Shown in pieces: positions 26,967 through 35,292 of a DNA stretch of 64,000 nucleotides; within the stretch, counting starts at the first letter, position 1; each line of letters begins with the position of its first letter. A program made the translations under genes and the position numbers. Source of the stretch: an uncultured Oscillospiraceae bacterium (GTDB taxonomy: Bacteria > Bacillota > Clostridia > Oscillospirales > Ruminococcaceae); assembly GCA_900547455.1 (NCBI GenBank), contig URGV01000001.1:169965-233964 (forward strand). Direction: 5' to 3'. The notes beneath the pieces were generated by a model. The model was not told where the DNA came from. It did no database searches and was given only the letters and a program-made list of their open reading frames with translations.

Positions 26967-26995
26967 TTGAAATATTCCACAAAAAAAGCTATAAT
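26967..26995 (+). promoter_or_regulatory. Sigma-A-type promoter of the cysteine desulfidase gene
   Basis: TTGAAA at 26967-26972 and TATAAT at 26990-26995 are separated by exactly 17 bases, giving a start near 27002 and an 88-base untranslated leader. Confidence 0.85.
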
Positions 26996-27005
26996 AAAAA
27001 GAGAA

Positions 27006-27033
27006 TCTTTCCCTTTTATTTTAAAGGGAAAGA
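27006..27033 (+). repeat. Leader hairpin at the 5' end of the desulfidase mRNA
   Basis: TCTTTCCCTTT (27006-27016) pairs perfectly with AAAGGGAAAGA (27023-27033) across a 6-base loop, right at the predicted 5' end. No T-run follows. A 5' stabilising hairpin is the simplest reading. Confidence 0.6.
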
Positions 27034-27089
27034 ACTGGCGTGAAAAACGATCAAGCATGGATAAACAATAAGAAAGGGAATGAAGGAAT

Positions 27090-28391
27090 ATGAACTATGA
27101 GGCAATCACTTCGATTTTAAATGATGGCCTGGTCCTGGCGACCGGCTGTACCGAGCCTGGAGCGCTGGCTCTGACTGCGGCAGCGGCGGCCGCGCATCTG
27201 GGCGAGGAGGTCAAATCCATCCACACCTTTGCCAGCGGCAATATCATTAAGAATGCCTACTCGGCGGGCATCCCGGGTACTGCGCTGGTTGGTATCGAGT
27301 ACGCGGTGGCCATCGGCGCCATCGTTGCGCAGCCGGAAAAGCAGCTGCAGGTCATCAATGGCATCACCTCCGAGCAGCTGGAAAAGGCCTGCGCTCTGGT
27401 GGACGCCAAGGCGGTCAAGGTGGAGCTTGCAAAGGTTCCGGAAAAGCTGTACATCGAGGTTGAGGTCAAGGGCGAGCACAACACCGCAAAAGCCATCATC
27501 GCCAACGTCCACACCAATATTATTTATATAGAAGAAAACGGCAAAGCGGTTCTGGACAAACGCCATGAACAGGGCAACGCGGACGGCGGCTACTCCGACG
27601 CGGACATCAAGGAAATCCTGTCGGTTGCCAAAATCTTCGAGTACGCCACCACCGTCGATCTTTCCATGTTGGACAAGATCCGCCTGAGCATCGATGTCAA
27701 CTCCGCCATCAGCGAGGAGGGCATGCGCAATCCATACGGCCTGTGCATCGGACGCGGCATCAAGGAGGATATGGAAAAGGGTTATCGCAGCGATTCCCTG
27801 ATTACCTACGCGATGCAGATTGCCTCCGCCGGTGCGGATGCCCGCATGGCCGGTGCGGACGCTCCGGTTGTCTCCAACTCCGGTTCCGGAAACCAGGGCA
27901 TCGCCTGCACCATGCCAGTGGTTGCGGTTGCCAGAAAGTTGGGTGTGACCGATGAGCAGATGATGCGCGCGGTCACCTTGAGCAACCTGATGGGCATCTA
28001 CATCAAGTCCCAGTTTGGCCGTCTGTCTGCCTTCTGCGGCGCGACGGTGGCCGGTGTGGGCTCCGCCTGCGGCATCGCTTACCTGTTGGGCGGCGGTCTC
28101 AGAGAGGTGGAAAACTGCGTGTTCAACATGATCGGCGACGTCACCGGCATGCTCTGTGACGGTGCAAAGGCGGACTGCGCGCTGAAGATTGCCACCTGCA
28201 CCAACGCGGCCATGCAGGCTGCCCTGATGGCGATGCGCGGCATCCGCGTCCTCTCCACCGACGGCATCGTCGAGGACGACGTCGAAAAGACAATCAGCAA
28301 CTTTGCCGAGCTTGGCAATCAGGGTTCGGTCACCCTTGACCAGATCGTGCTGGACATGATGCTCAAAAAAGAAAAGAAAGCAACCAGATAA
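27090..28391 (+). CDS. cyuA: L-cysteine desulfidase (CyuA/YhaM, UPF0597 family)
   Basis: A 433-residue [4Fe-4S] enzyme of the UPF0597/L-serine dehydratase-alpha-like family; characterised members split L-cysteine into pyruvate, ammonia and sulfide. The GCTEPGA motif (19-25) and the Cys-rich C-terminal half (SAFCGATVAGVGSACG, MLCDGAKADCALK) supply likely cluster ligands, and SNSGSGNQGI is the family glycine loop. AAGAAAGGG lies before the ATG. It has its own promoter and terminator, so it is monocistronic or leads weakly into the NTF2-like gene. A serine or D-amino acid substrate cannot be excluded. Confidence 0.85.
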   Translation: MNYEAITSILNDGLVLATGCTEPGALALTAAAAAAHLGEEVKSIHTFASGNIIKNAYSAGIPGTALVGIEYAVAIGAIVAQPEKQLQVINGITSEQLEKACALVDAKAVKVELAKVPEKLYIEVEVKGEHNTAKAIIANVHTNIIYIEENGKAVLDKRHEQGNADGGYSDADIKEILSVAKIFEYATTVDLSMLDKIRLSIDVNSAISEEGMRNPYGLCIGRGIKEDMEKGYRSDSLITYAMQIASAGADARMAGADAPVVSNSGSGNQGIACTMPVVAVARKLGVTDEQMMRAVTLSNLMGIYIKSQFGRLSAFCGATVAGVGSACGIAYLLGGGLREVENCVFNMIGDVTGMLCDGAKADCALKIATCTNAAMQAALMAMRGIRVLSTDGIVEDDVEKTISNFAELGNQGSVTLDQIVLDMMLKKEKKATR

Positions 28392-28402
28392 GTTTTATTT
28401 TG

Positions 28403-28436
28403 AAAGAAGGGTGCCCCGGCGGCATCCTTCTTTTTT
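28403..28436 (+). terminator. Intrinsic terminator after the desulfidase gene
   Basis: A 13-bp stem with one wobble (28403-28415 with 28421-28433, loop CCGGC) ends in a T-run that reaches 28436, directly before the AGGAGG ribosome site of the next gene. Confidence 0.87.
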
Positions 28437-28448
28437 AGGAGGAAGAAC

Positions 28449-28829
28449 ATGCAATCGCCAAGGGAGGTGCTGCGCCGCTTTTTTGCGGCGGAAAACAGCA
28501 GGGATTGGGAAACGTATCAGACCTTTTTGGACAGCGAGGTTGTCTGGCAGCTGCATGGAACGAGGGAGCGTACCATCCGTGGAATCGAAGAATACCTTTC
28601 GGTCATGCAGCAGGCGTATCGGGACAGCGACGTCACCTTTGCCTGCATCGCATTCTACCAGAGTGAGGACAAAAGCCGCGCCGTTGCCATTTTAAGAAAC
28701 TCGCTCGGGGAGATTTCCTGCGACATCTTTTCTTTCCGGGACGGCAAAATCTGTGCGGAGGAAGAATTTTTGCTGGGACGGGCGGAGACAGAAAATAAGG
28801 CTTGTCCCTCCGGCAGTTTTGTGCTATGA
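28449..28829 (+). CDS. NTF2/SnoaL-like protein
   Basis: A 126-residue protein with the cone-shaped NTF2/SnoaL-like pattern: an N-terminal helix pair ([34 protein letters not shown]), an [15 protein letters not shown] helix, and a C-terminal sheet ([33 protein letters not shown]). Such domains bind small hydrophobic ligands or act as isomerases or hydrolases; no specific activity can be assigned. AGGAGGA lies 4 bases before the ATG. The end of the gene contains a promoter for trmB. Confidence 0.78.
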   Translation: MQSPREVLRRFFAAENSRDWETYQTFLDSEVVWQLHGTRERTIRGIEEYLSVMQQAYRDSDVTFACIAFYQSEDKSRAVAILRNSLGEISCDIFSFRDGKICAEEEFLLGRAETENKACPSGSFVL

Positions 28830-28830
28830 T
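28802..28830 (+). promoter_or_regulatory. Candidate promoter of trmB-nagA
   Basis: TTGTCC at 28802-28807 and TATGAT at 28825-28830 are 17 bases apart, in the last codons of the NTF2-like gene and 30 bases before the trmB ATG. Confidence 0.6.
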
Positions 28831-28860
28831 AGTTTTCGAAAAAATGGTTGGAGGCATTGT

Positions 28861-29580
28861 ATGAGAATCAGAAGAAAACCCTGGGCGCGCCCGGAGCTGG
28901 CGGCCTGCCCATTTTGCATAGACGACCCGGAAAACCACATCGGCCACTGGCACGAGCTGTTCCCAAAGCGGCAGCCGCTGCACCTGGAGCTGGGCTGCGG
29001 CAAGGGCGGCTTTATGGCGCAGAAGGCGCTGCAGAACCCACAGATCAACTTTTTGGCGGTGGACATCAAGAGCGATATCTTGGGACTGACCAAGCGCAAC
29101 ATCGAAAAGGCGTATGAGCAGGCCGGCAAAGAGGTGGACAACGTGCGCATCTTTGCCTACGACATCGAGCGCATCCTGCAGGTGCTGGACAGAGACGACG
29201 AGGTAGAGCGCATCTACATCAATTTCTGCAACCCCTGGCCCAAGAAAAAGCACAAGAAAAAGCGCCTGACCTACCCGCGCCAGCTCTTTTTCTACCAGGA
29301 ATTTTTAAAGGACGGCGGCGAGATCTGGTTTAAGACTGACGACGACGAGCTGTTCGAGGAGTCGCTCGATTACTTTGCGATGTGCGGCTTCACCCAGGAG
29401 TTCATCACCTACGACCTGGCGGCCAGCGGCTTTGCGGAAAATATTGTGACCGAGCACGAGCGGATGTTCATGGACCAGGGCATCAAGATCAAATTCCTTA
29501 TCGCTAAGAATCACGGCCGGGTGAGTGCCCTGCCGCCAGTGGTTCCCAAGGAGAGTACAGAGGGAGAAAAGGACGAATAG
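28861..29580 (+). CDS. trmB: tRNA (guanine-N7-)-methyltransferase
   Basis: A 239-residue SAM-dependent enzyme that makes 7-methylguanosine at position 46 of tRNA variable loops. The SAM motif [16 protein letters not shown] is near 42-57, and the family signature [17 protein letters not shown] near 119-135 (usually NFSDPWPKxRH) contains the catalytic region. The ATG at 28861 follows TTGGAGG at a 6-base distance. nagA begins 39 bases downstream and is probably co-transcribed. Confidence 0.94.
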   Translation: MRIRRKPWARPELAACPFCIDDPENHIGHWHELFPKRQPLHLELGCGKGGFMAQKALQNPQINFLAVDIKSDILGLTKRNIEKAYEQAGKEVDNVRIFAYDIERILQVLDRDDEVERIYINFCNPWPKKKHKKKRLTYPRQLFFYQEFLKDGGEIWFKTDDDELFEESLDYFAMCGFTQEFITYDLAASGFAENIVTEHERMFMDQGIKIKFLIAKNHGRVSALPPVVPKESTEGEKDE

Positions 29581-29619
29581 AATTTTACACACGCGGCCAG
29601 CGGAAAGGAGAGCATTTTT

Positions 29620-30768
29620 ATGAAAGCAATTTGCGGCGGAAGACTTGTTCTGCACGACCGGATTGAGACCGGCAAGGCGGTGCTGTTTGAGGAGAAGATT
29701 GTCGGCATCGTGCCGGAAGCAGAGATCCCAGCGGGCACAGAGCGCATCGAGGTGCAGGGGGCTCTGGTGACGCCGGGACTGTTTGACGTGCACATCCACG
29801 GCTCCGGCGGATGCGACACGATGGACGGTACAGTGGAGGCGCTGCACACCATCGCTTCCACCGTCGCCCAAAACGGTGTGACCCGCTTCCTTGCCACCTC
29901 GGTCACCCTGCCGCTGGAGCGGACGGGAGAGGTTTTTGACACCGTGCGTACCGTCGTCGGAAAGAGCGGCGAAGGGTGGGACGCGGCCGTCATCGAGGGC
30001 ATCAATATGGAGGGACCGTTTATTCACCCGGCCTACAAGGGAGCGCATGAGGAAAGCTACATCGCGGACTTTGATTTTGATTTCATCAAGCGGTACAGCG
30101 ACGTCATCCGCATCGTCACCGTAGCTCCGGACAAGGAGGGCGGCATGGAATTTATCCGCAAAGTCACCTCCGAAACTCCGGTGCGCGTCTCGATCGGACA
30201 CACCGCCGCGACCTATGAGCAGGCGATGGAGGCAATCGCCTGTGGCGCGACTCAGGTCACCCATCTTTATAACGCGATGACCCCGATGCACCACCGCAAG
30301 CCGGGCGTCGTCACTGCCGCACTGCGCTCGGATGTCTATACCGAGATGATCTGCGACACCATCCATGTCCACCCGGCAATGTTCCAGTTTGTGATGGACT
30401 GCAAGAGCAGGGACAAATTTGTCCTTATCACCGACTGTATGCGTGCCGGCGGCATGCCGGCGGGCGAGTACACGCTGGGCGAGCTGGAGGTGGTGGTGGA
30501 CGGAACCAGCGCGCGCCTGCAGGACGGCACGCTGGCGGGCAGCATCCTGACCCTCAACCGCGCGATTGCCAATGTCCACAAGAACACCAACAAGCCGCTG
30601 TGGGAGATTGTCAACGCTGCGACCTTAAATCCGGCGCGCGCGATGGGGATGCAGGACCGCATCGGCTCCATCCGTCCCGGCTGCTGCGCGGATTTTGCTG
30701 TCTTTGACGACAGCTTCCATACCCGGATGACCATTGTCGATGGCAGAATCGTTTATCGCGCGGACTAA
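29620..30768 (+). CDS. nagA: N-acetylglucosamine-6-phosphate deacetylase
   Basis: A 382-residue amidohydrolase that removes acetate from GlcNAc-6-phosphate, feeding amino sugars from cell-wall turnover or the environment into glycolysis or peptidoglycan synthesis. The metal-site motifs are FDVHIHGSGGCDTMDG (about 54-69), NMEGPFI with the metal-binding Glu near 129, HLYNAMTPMHHRKPG near 210-224 and the catalytic Asp in ITDCMRAGG. No nagB is adjacent. GGAAAGGAG precedes the ATG, and a strong terminator follows. Confidence 0.95.
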   Translation: MKAICGGRLVLHDRIETGKAVLFEEKIVGIVPEAEIPAGTERIEVQGALVTPGLFDVHIHGSGGCDTMDGTVEALHTIASTVAQNGVTRFLATSVTLPLERTGEVFDTVRTVVGKSGEGWDAAVIEGINMEGPFIHPAYKGAHEESYIADFDFDFIKRYSDVIRIVTVAPDKEGGMEFIRKVTSETPVRVSIGHTAATYEQAMEAIACGATQVTHLYNAMTPMHHRKPGVVTAALRSDVYTEMICDTIHVHPAMFQFVMDCKSRDKFVLITDCMRAGGMPAGEYTLGELEVVVDGTSARLQDGTLAGSILTLNRAIANVHKNTNKPLWEIVNAATLNPARAMGMQDRIGSIRPGCCADFAVFDDSFHTRMTIVDGRIVYRAD

Positions 30769-30791
30769 AGAATCTTTTTTTCGGTAACCGC

Positions 30792-30838
30792 AAGGGTGCG
30801 GGAAAAAGGCAAATGCCTTTTTCCCGCACCCTTTTTCT
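30792..30838 (+). terminator. Strong intrinsic terminator after nagA
   Basis: An almost perfect 20-bp stem (AAGGGTGCGGG...CCCGCACCCTT, 30792-30811 with about 30815-30833) with a T-rich tail separates nagA from the sporulation operon. Confidence 0.92.
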
Positions 30839-30865
30839 TTGCAGTTCTTTTTTGTCAGCGCGGCG

Positions 30866-30873
30866 CATACAAT
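30866..30873 (+). promoter_or_regulatory. Sigma-E-like -10 element before spoIIIAA
   Basis: CATACAAT matches the -10 consensus of mother-cell sigma-E (CATACAHT) and lies 34 bases before the spoIIIAA start codon. No good sigma-E -35 was recognised upstream, where the nagA terminator is close. The position fits the known sigma-E control of spoIIIA. Confidence 0.5.
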
Positions 30874-30906
30874 AGGGGTATCAAAGAGGAAGGGGAGTGG
30901 ACAAGG

Positions 30907-31836
30907 ATGGTCAAAAACGCGGCAATCGGACAGTTACAGCAACTGTTAAACAAGCTGCCGCCCGCCCTTGCCGGCCAGTTGGAGGCTTTGCCGGAGAGCT
31001 GCTGGGACAGCTTGCAGGAGATTCGCCTGCAGGAGGGGCGGGAAATCTGGCTGATCTTCCCCGGAAAGATGCTTTCGATCGGGCAGGTGATCCCAAACGG
31101 AAAGAGCGTTTCCCGCGAGGAAATCGAGCAGAGCTTTGCGTCGCTGTGCGATTACTCGGTCCACACCTTCCTGCCGCAGATTGTCCACGGCTTTCTCACC
31201 ATCCAGGGGGGCCACCGCATCGGCCTTGGCGGGACAGCGGTGGTGCAGGACGGGAAGGTCACCTCCATCCGGGAGCTGAGTTCGCTGAACATCCGCCTTG
31301 CAAGAAAACAGGACAACCCGGAGGAGGTTGAGAAAATTGCCCGCTCGCTGTTTGACCGGGGGCTTTGCTCGGTGCTGATTGCGGGGGAGCCGGGCAGCGG
31401 AAAAACAACCCTGCTGCGCGCGCTGGCTTTTTTTCTGTCCCGACGCTGGCGGGTCACGGTGGTGGACGAGCGGGGGGAGATTGTGGACCGCGGCCTGCTT
31501 TCCTTGGGCGGATGCCTGGATGTGCTGCGCGGCTACCCCAAACCGGCGGGGATTTTGCAGGCGGTTCGCACCCTTTCACCACAGGTGGTGATCTGCGACG
31601 AGCTTGGCACGCTGGCCGAGACCGAACAGCTGCTGCAGGCGGTCAACTGCGGCGTGCGCTTTGTCGCCTCCATCCATGCGGGCAGCTTGGAGGAGCTTTT
31701 TCGCCGCCCGCAGTTTCAGCTGCTGCAAAAAGAAAAGGCGTTTGAGAAGGTGCTGCTGCTGCGGGGAGCGGATCTCCCCGGTCAGGCGGCGGGGATTTTT
31801 GAGATAGAGGATTGGGAAAGGCAGGTGGAAGGATGA
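30907..31836 (+). CDS. spoIIIAA: Stage III sporulation protein AA (secretion ATPase)
   Basis: A 309-residue ATPase related to type II/IV secretion ATPases, made in the mother cell to drive the SpoIIIA-SpoIIQ channel during forespore engulfment. It has the Walker A IAGEPGSGKTTLLRAL (about 157-172), a Walker B-like VTVVDERGEI and the HAG motif IHAGSLEELF near 257. The ATG at 30907 has GGAAGGGGAG upstream; an earlier in-frame ATG at 30796 is inside the nagA terminator. It begins the eight-gene spoIIIA operon and overlaps spoIIIAB by four bases. Confidence 0.95.
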   Translation: MVKNAAIGQLQQLLNKLPPALAGQLEALPESCWDSLQEIRLQEGREIWLIFPGKMLSIGQVIPNGKSVSREEIEQSFASLCDYSVHTFLPQIVHGFLTIQGGHRIGLGGTAVVQDGKVTSIRELSSLNIRLARKQDNPEEVEKIARSLFDRGLCSVLIAGEPGSGKTTLLRALAFFLSRRWRVTVVDERGEIVDRGLLSLGGCLDVLRGYPKPAGILQAVRTLSPQVVICDELGTLAETEQLLQAVNCGVRFVASIHAGSLEELFRRPQFQLLQKEKAFEKVLLLRGADLPGQAAGIFEIEDWERQVEG

Positions 31837-32339
31837 GCGCGATGACCTTGAGCGTGCTGGGGCGGGCGATGCTGCTTGCCGGCTGCACGGCGGCGGGCTT
31901 TTATCTGGCGGGACGTTCAGGCCGCAGACGGAAGGAGCTATTGCTGGCCGCTTCCTTTCTGGGGGAGGTGTGTTCGCGGCTTGCCTTTTGTTTGCAGCCG
32001 GCGGGGGAGCTGATCGAGGAGCTTGGAAAGGAAGCGGCTTTTCGCTCGCTGCCCTGTTTGCAGCTTTTTTTGCAGCGGGGAGAAACCTTTCCCAAAGGAT
32101 GGCGGGCGGCGGTGATGGATTGCGGCGGGGAGCTGCAGCGCGCCGACCGGGAGGTGCTGTCCCGGATGGAAACAATTCTGGGCGCCTATGAGCTGCAGAT
32201 TCAGCTGGAGGAACTTTCCCGCCTGCGCGCCGCGCTGGAGCGTTCGGCGGGACAGGCTGCCGGGGAGGAGGAACGGGAAAGAAAGCTCTATACCCCGCTG
32301 GGGCCGCTGGCGGGCCTTGCGCTGTGCATCCTGCTTTGA
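31833..32339 (+). CDS. spoIIIAB: Stage III sporulation protein AB
   Basis: A 168-residue membrane protein of the SpoIIIAB family (distant relative of the GspF fold of type II secretion). There is a hydrophobic segment at about 8-27 and another at the extreme C-terminus (LGPLAGLALCILL), with a Leu/Glu/Arg-rich helical middle containing the family-type PFxxGWR-like segment (TFPKGWRAAV). It starts in the spoIIIAA stop (ATGA). It is a component of the mother-cell side of the feeding channel complex. Confidence 0.9.
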   Translation: MSAMTLSVLGRAMLLAGCTAAGFYLAGRSGRRRKELLLAASFLGEVCSRLAFCLQPAGELIEELGKEAAFRSLPCLQLFLQRGETFPKGWRAAVMDCGGELQRADREVLSRMETILGAYELQIQLEELSRLRAALERSAGQAAGEEERERKLYTPLGPLAGLALCILL

Positions 32340-32374
32340 TGGGGACAGGCCACAAAAACAACAGGAGGGAACAA

Positions 32375-32572
32375 ATGATGGATGTCGATTTGATTTTTAA
32401 GATTGCGGCAATCGGGATCATTGTCTCGGTGCTCAACCAGGTGCTGATTCGCTCGGGGAGGGAGGAACAGGCCACGATGACCACCCTGGCGGGGCTGATT
32501 GTGGTGCTCATGATGATGATCGAGCAGATCAGCACCCTGTTCGATACGGTAAAGACGGTGTTTGGCCTGTGA
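32375..32572 (+). CDS. spoIIIAC: Stage III sporulation protein AC
   Basis: A 65-residue protein with two membrane segments (about 4-24 and 33-52), the usual SpoIIIAC size. The stretch FKIAAIGIIVSVLNQVL and the GREEQATMTTLAGLIVVL segment are family-typical. AGGAGGG lies 6 bases before the ATG at 32375; an in-frame ATG at 32324 would overlap spoIIIAB. SpoIIIAC and AD are homologous and form membrane parts of the SpoIIIA complex. Confidence 0.93.
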   Translation: MMDVDLIFKIAAIGIIVSVLNQVLIRSGREEQATMTTLAGLIVVLMMMIEQISTLFDTVKTVFGL

Positions 32573-32588
32573 GAAGGAGGGAAACGGG

Positions 32589-32981
32589 ATGTCGCTTGGG
32601 GCGGTGATCGGCTTTAGCCTGTGTGCGGCGGCGCTGTGCGTGCTGCTGCGGCAGTACCGGCCGGAGATTGCGCTGGTCATCTCCATCCTATGCGGGGTGG
32701 GGGTGCTGCTGTGGCTGCTGGAGCAGCTGGCACCGGTGTTGGAGCAGCTGCAGCAGCTTTCCAATCTGGCGCTGGGGTCGGGCGGCGAGGCGGCGCAGGT
32801 ACTGCTCAAGGCGCTCGGCATCTGCCTGATTACGCAGGTCGCCTGCGACACCTGCCGGGACATCGGGGAGACGGCCATCGCCGCCCGGCTGGAAACGGCG
32901 GGCAAGGCCGCGATGCTGCTGCTGGCGATGCCGGTTTTCTCAGAGTTGCTCCAGCAGGCGCTGCGGCTGATTGGAACATAA
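32589..32981 (+). CDS. spoIIIAD: Stage III sporulation protein AD
   Basis: A 130-residue membrane protein with four hydrophobic segments; its first half resembles SpoIIIAC (YRPEIALVISILCGVGVLLWL), and the second half carries the family segment LKALGICLITQVACDTCRDIGE. GAAGGAGGG lies before the ATG. It is a membrane component of the SpoIIIA channel. Confidence 0.93.
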   Translation: MSLGAVIGFSLCAAALCVLLRQYRPEIALVISILCGVGVLLWLLEQLAPVLEQLQQLSNLALGSGGEAAQVLLKALGICLITQVACDTCRDIGETAIAARLETAGKAAMLLLAMPVFSELLQQALRLIGT

Positions 32982-32991
32982 AGGGTGAAGG

Positions 32992-34161
32992 ATGATGAAA
33001 CAGACAGGACGAAGATGGATAGGTTGCACGCTGGGGATGCTGCTCGCGGTGTTGCTGCTGGGGACAACCGCCTTTGCCGGCAGTGAGGACGGGGCGCTGG
33101 GCAGCTTTGTGCAGGACAAGCTCAATGAGCTTTTGGAGGAGCAGCTTCTTCCCAACGTCCCCGACCAGGCACAGGGCATGATGGACAGCTTGACGCAGGA
33201 GAAGGAAGACGGCGGCCTTTTTTCGCTGCTGTCGATGACCCCGTCGGAGCTTTTGGCGGCGATTAAGGACGCGGCGCTGCAGCAGGTTTCCGGGCCGCTA
33301 GAGGTGCTGGGGAGGCTATTGGCGGTGGCGCTGCTGTGCGCGGTTTTGAGCGCGGTGCGACAGAGCGCAGTCAGCGCGCGGCTGCAGGGCATCTTTCTGG
33401 TGGTGGCGACGGCCTGCATCCTCTCCTTTTTGGAGGAGCCGGTCTTTGCCTGCATCGATCAGACGGTGCAGGCGCTGCGGGAATGTTCGCTGTTTGTGAT
33501 GTCCTTCACGCCGGTGATGAGCGGGATTTTGATTGCGGGCGGCAATCCGGCTTCGGCGGGAGCATACAATCTGATTCTGTTTTTTGCCGCGCAGATTTTG
33601 GCCGAGCTTGCCGCGCGCACCCTGATTCCGCTGCTCAACATCTACCTTGCGCTGTGCACCGTCGCACCGATGGCCCCGCTTTTGCAGCTGGATAAGGTCA
33701 CAGCCGCCATCAAATCGGTGGTTTGCTGGGGGCTTGGCATCATCACGACCCTCTTTGTCGGGATGCTCTCGCTGCAGACGGTGATCGGCAGCGGAGGGGA
33801 CACGCTGCTGCTCAAAGCCTCCAAGTTTCTGGCCGGCAGCATGATTCCGGTGATTGGCGGGACCATTTCGGAGGCTTTGGGCGCGGCAAAGGGCTGTGTC
33901 CAGCTGCTCAAGGGCGCGGTCGGTTCCTTTGGGATCCTGGTTGCGGTGCTGACCTTTCTGCCCGCGCTGCTGCAGGTGGGGATGTGGTATCTGTCGCTGA
34001 AAGCCTCGGCGTGGGTCAGCTCCATGCTGGGCGCGGGGGAGGTTGCAAAGCTGCTCGAGTCGATTGTGCAGGCCTTCTCCATCCTGCTGGCGCTGATCGC
34101 CTGCTTTGCGCTGTTGATTTTAGTCTCGACGGCACTGATGCTCCTGCTGACGGCAGGATAG
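32992..34161 (+). CDS. spoIIIAE: Stage III sporulation protein AE
   Basis: A 389-residue polytopic membrane protein. An N-terminal signal-like segment (about 8-28, ending TAFAG) is followed by a 70-residue soluble stretch with NELLEEQLLPNVPDQ and then about seven hydrophobic segments from residue 100 to the end. It shows the family pattern LFVMSFTPVMSGILIAGGNPASA. It is the largest membrane component of the SpoIIIA complex. It starts 11 bases after spoIIIAD with AAGGGTGAAGG as ribosome site. Confidence 0.93.
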   Translation: MMKQTGRRWIGCTLGMLLAVLLLGTTAFAGSEDGALGSFVQDKLNELLEEQLLPNVPDQAQGMMDSLTQEKEDGGLFSLLSMTPSELLAAIKDAALQQVSGPLEVLGRLLAVALLCAVLSAVRQSAVSARLQGIFLVVATACILSFLEEPVFACIDQTVQALRECSLFVMSFTPVMSGILIAGGNPASAGAYNLILFFAAQILAELAARTLIPLLNIYLALCTVAPMAPLLQLDKVTAAIKSVVCWGLGIITTLFVGMLSLQTVIGSGGDTLLLKASKFLAGSMIPVIGGTISEALGAAKGCVQLLKGAVGSFGILVAVLTFLPALLQVGMWYLSLKASAWVSSMLGAGEVAKLLESIVQAFSILLALIACFALLILVSTALMLLLTAG

Positions 34162-34189
34162 CTTGCAGAAAAGGAAGGGAGGGTCTTTG

Positions 34190-34693
34190 ATGCTGGAAGC
34201 CATCCGCCAATGGGCGGCGAGCCTTTGCTTTGCGGCGGCAGCGGCAGGGCTTTGCCAGATGCTTGCGCCCGAGTCGGGGCTGGGAAGGATGCTGAAGGTC
34301 TGCGTCAGCGTTTTCTTTCTATGCAGCGTGCTGCTGCCGCTGGGCTCTTTAGAGCTTTCCTTTTCGGACTGGGAGAGCCAGCTGCCCCAGCAGCAGGCGC
34401 AGGAAATTTCCCGGCAGATGCAGCAGCAGAGCCAGCAGGCCGGGTTTGAGGCGGTGCAGGGACAGCTGGAACAGGAGGTGGACAATTTTCTGCGCCAGCA
34501 AGGCATAACCCCTGTCCAAATCCGCATAGATATGATGCAGCAGGAAGATTCCATCCAGATGGAGCTGCTGCTGACGTTGGGGGAAAAGGATCGGGACAGG
34601 GAGGAATGGCTGCGGCAGAATCTGCAGTCGCCCGCCCTGTCGCTGCAAATCGACTACCAGGAAGGAGACGTGAAAGATGCGGGAGGATTTTGA
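34190..34693 (+). CDS. spoIIIAF: Stage III sporulation protein AF
   Basis: A 167-residue protein with two N-terminal membrane segments (about 8-25 and 33-52) and a soluble Gln-rich domain (residues 62-167, with a QQQAQEISRQMQQQ-type helix) that in the family folds like ring-building motifs of type III secretion. AAGGAAGGGAGGG precedes the ATG at 34190. It overlaps the start of spoIIIAG by 17 bases. Confidence 0.9.
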   Translation: MLEAIRQWAASLCFAAAAAGLCQMLAPESGLGRMLKVCVSVFFLCSVLLPLGSLELSFSDWESQLPQQQAQEISRQMQQQSQQAGFEAVQGQLEQEVDNFLRQQGITPVQIRIDMMQQEDSIQMELLLTLGEKDRDREEWLRQNLQSPALSLQIDYQEGDVKDAGGF

Positions 34694-35255
34694 TCGGGTC
34701 CTGCAGCGCCTGCAGGCTTTTTGGCGCTCGCTTTGTGACAGCCAGAACCGGGTGCGCCTGCTGGTGGCGGTGGGCCTTTTGGGGATGGGGCTGATCCTGT
34801 GTTCCGAATTGCTGGCGGGGGAGGAACCAAAGGAGAGCGAACCGGCCATGGAACAACCGGAGCAGCAGAATGCGCAACAGAGCGAACAGCAGCTGCAGCA
34901 GCGGCTGGAGGAGATTATCAGCCAGATCGACGGCGTGGGGGAGTGCAGCGTGATGCTCACCTTTGAGGAGAGCGAGCGAAGCGTCTACGCGGTGGAGGAC
35001 AGCGTCAGCCAGGAGCAGGACCGGCAGACAAACTCCGGCTCCAGCTCCAGCCAAAAAAAGCTGGTGCTCGTCGAGGATGGAGAGGGGGGAAACCAGCCGG
35101 TTCTGGAAAAGACGGTGCGCCCGCAGGTAAACGGCGTGGTGGTGGTCTGCCAGGGGGCGAAGAGCATGACGGTCTGCCAGCAAGTGACCGAGGCGGTGAC
35201 AACGGTTCTGGGAATACGCAGCACACAGGTCTGCGTCTGCCCCGGCCGTTCATGA
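34677..35255 (+). CDS. spoIIIAG: Stage III sporulation protein AG
   Basis: A 192-residue single-pass membrane protein (segment about 23-41) with a low-complexity Glu/Gln stretch (50-75) and a ring-building domain that starts EEIISQIDGVGECSVMLTFEESE and continues after a Ser/Gln insertion. SpoIIIAG in Bacillus forms a large ring on the mother-cell membrane facing the forespore. The size and order in the operon agree. Confidence 0.93.
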   Translation: MREDFDRVLQRLQAFWRSLCDSQNRVRLLVAVGLLGMGLILCSELLAGEEPKESEPAMEQPEQQNAQQSEQQLQQRLEEIISQIDGVGECSVMLTFEESERSVYAVEDSVSQEQDRQTNSGSSSSQKKLVLVEDGEGGNQPVLEKTVRPQVNGVVVVCQGAKSMTVCQQVTEAVTTVLGIRSTQVCVCPGRS

Positions 35256-35292
35256 TAAAGACTTTTTTACAGATCTTACAGGAGGGAAAAAT

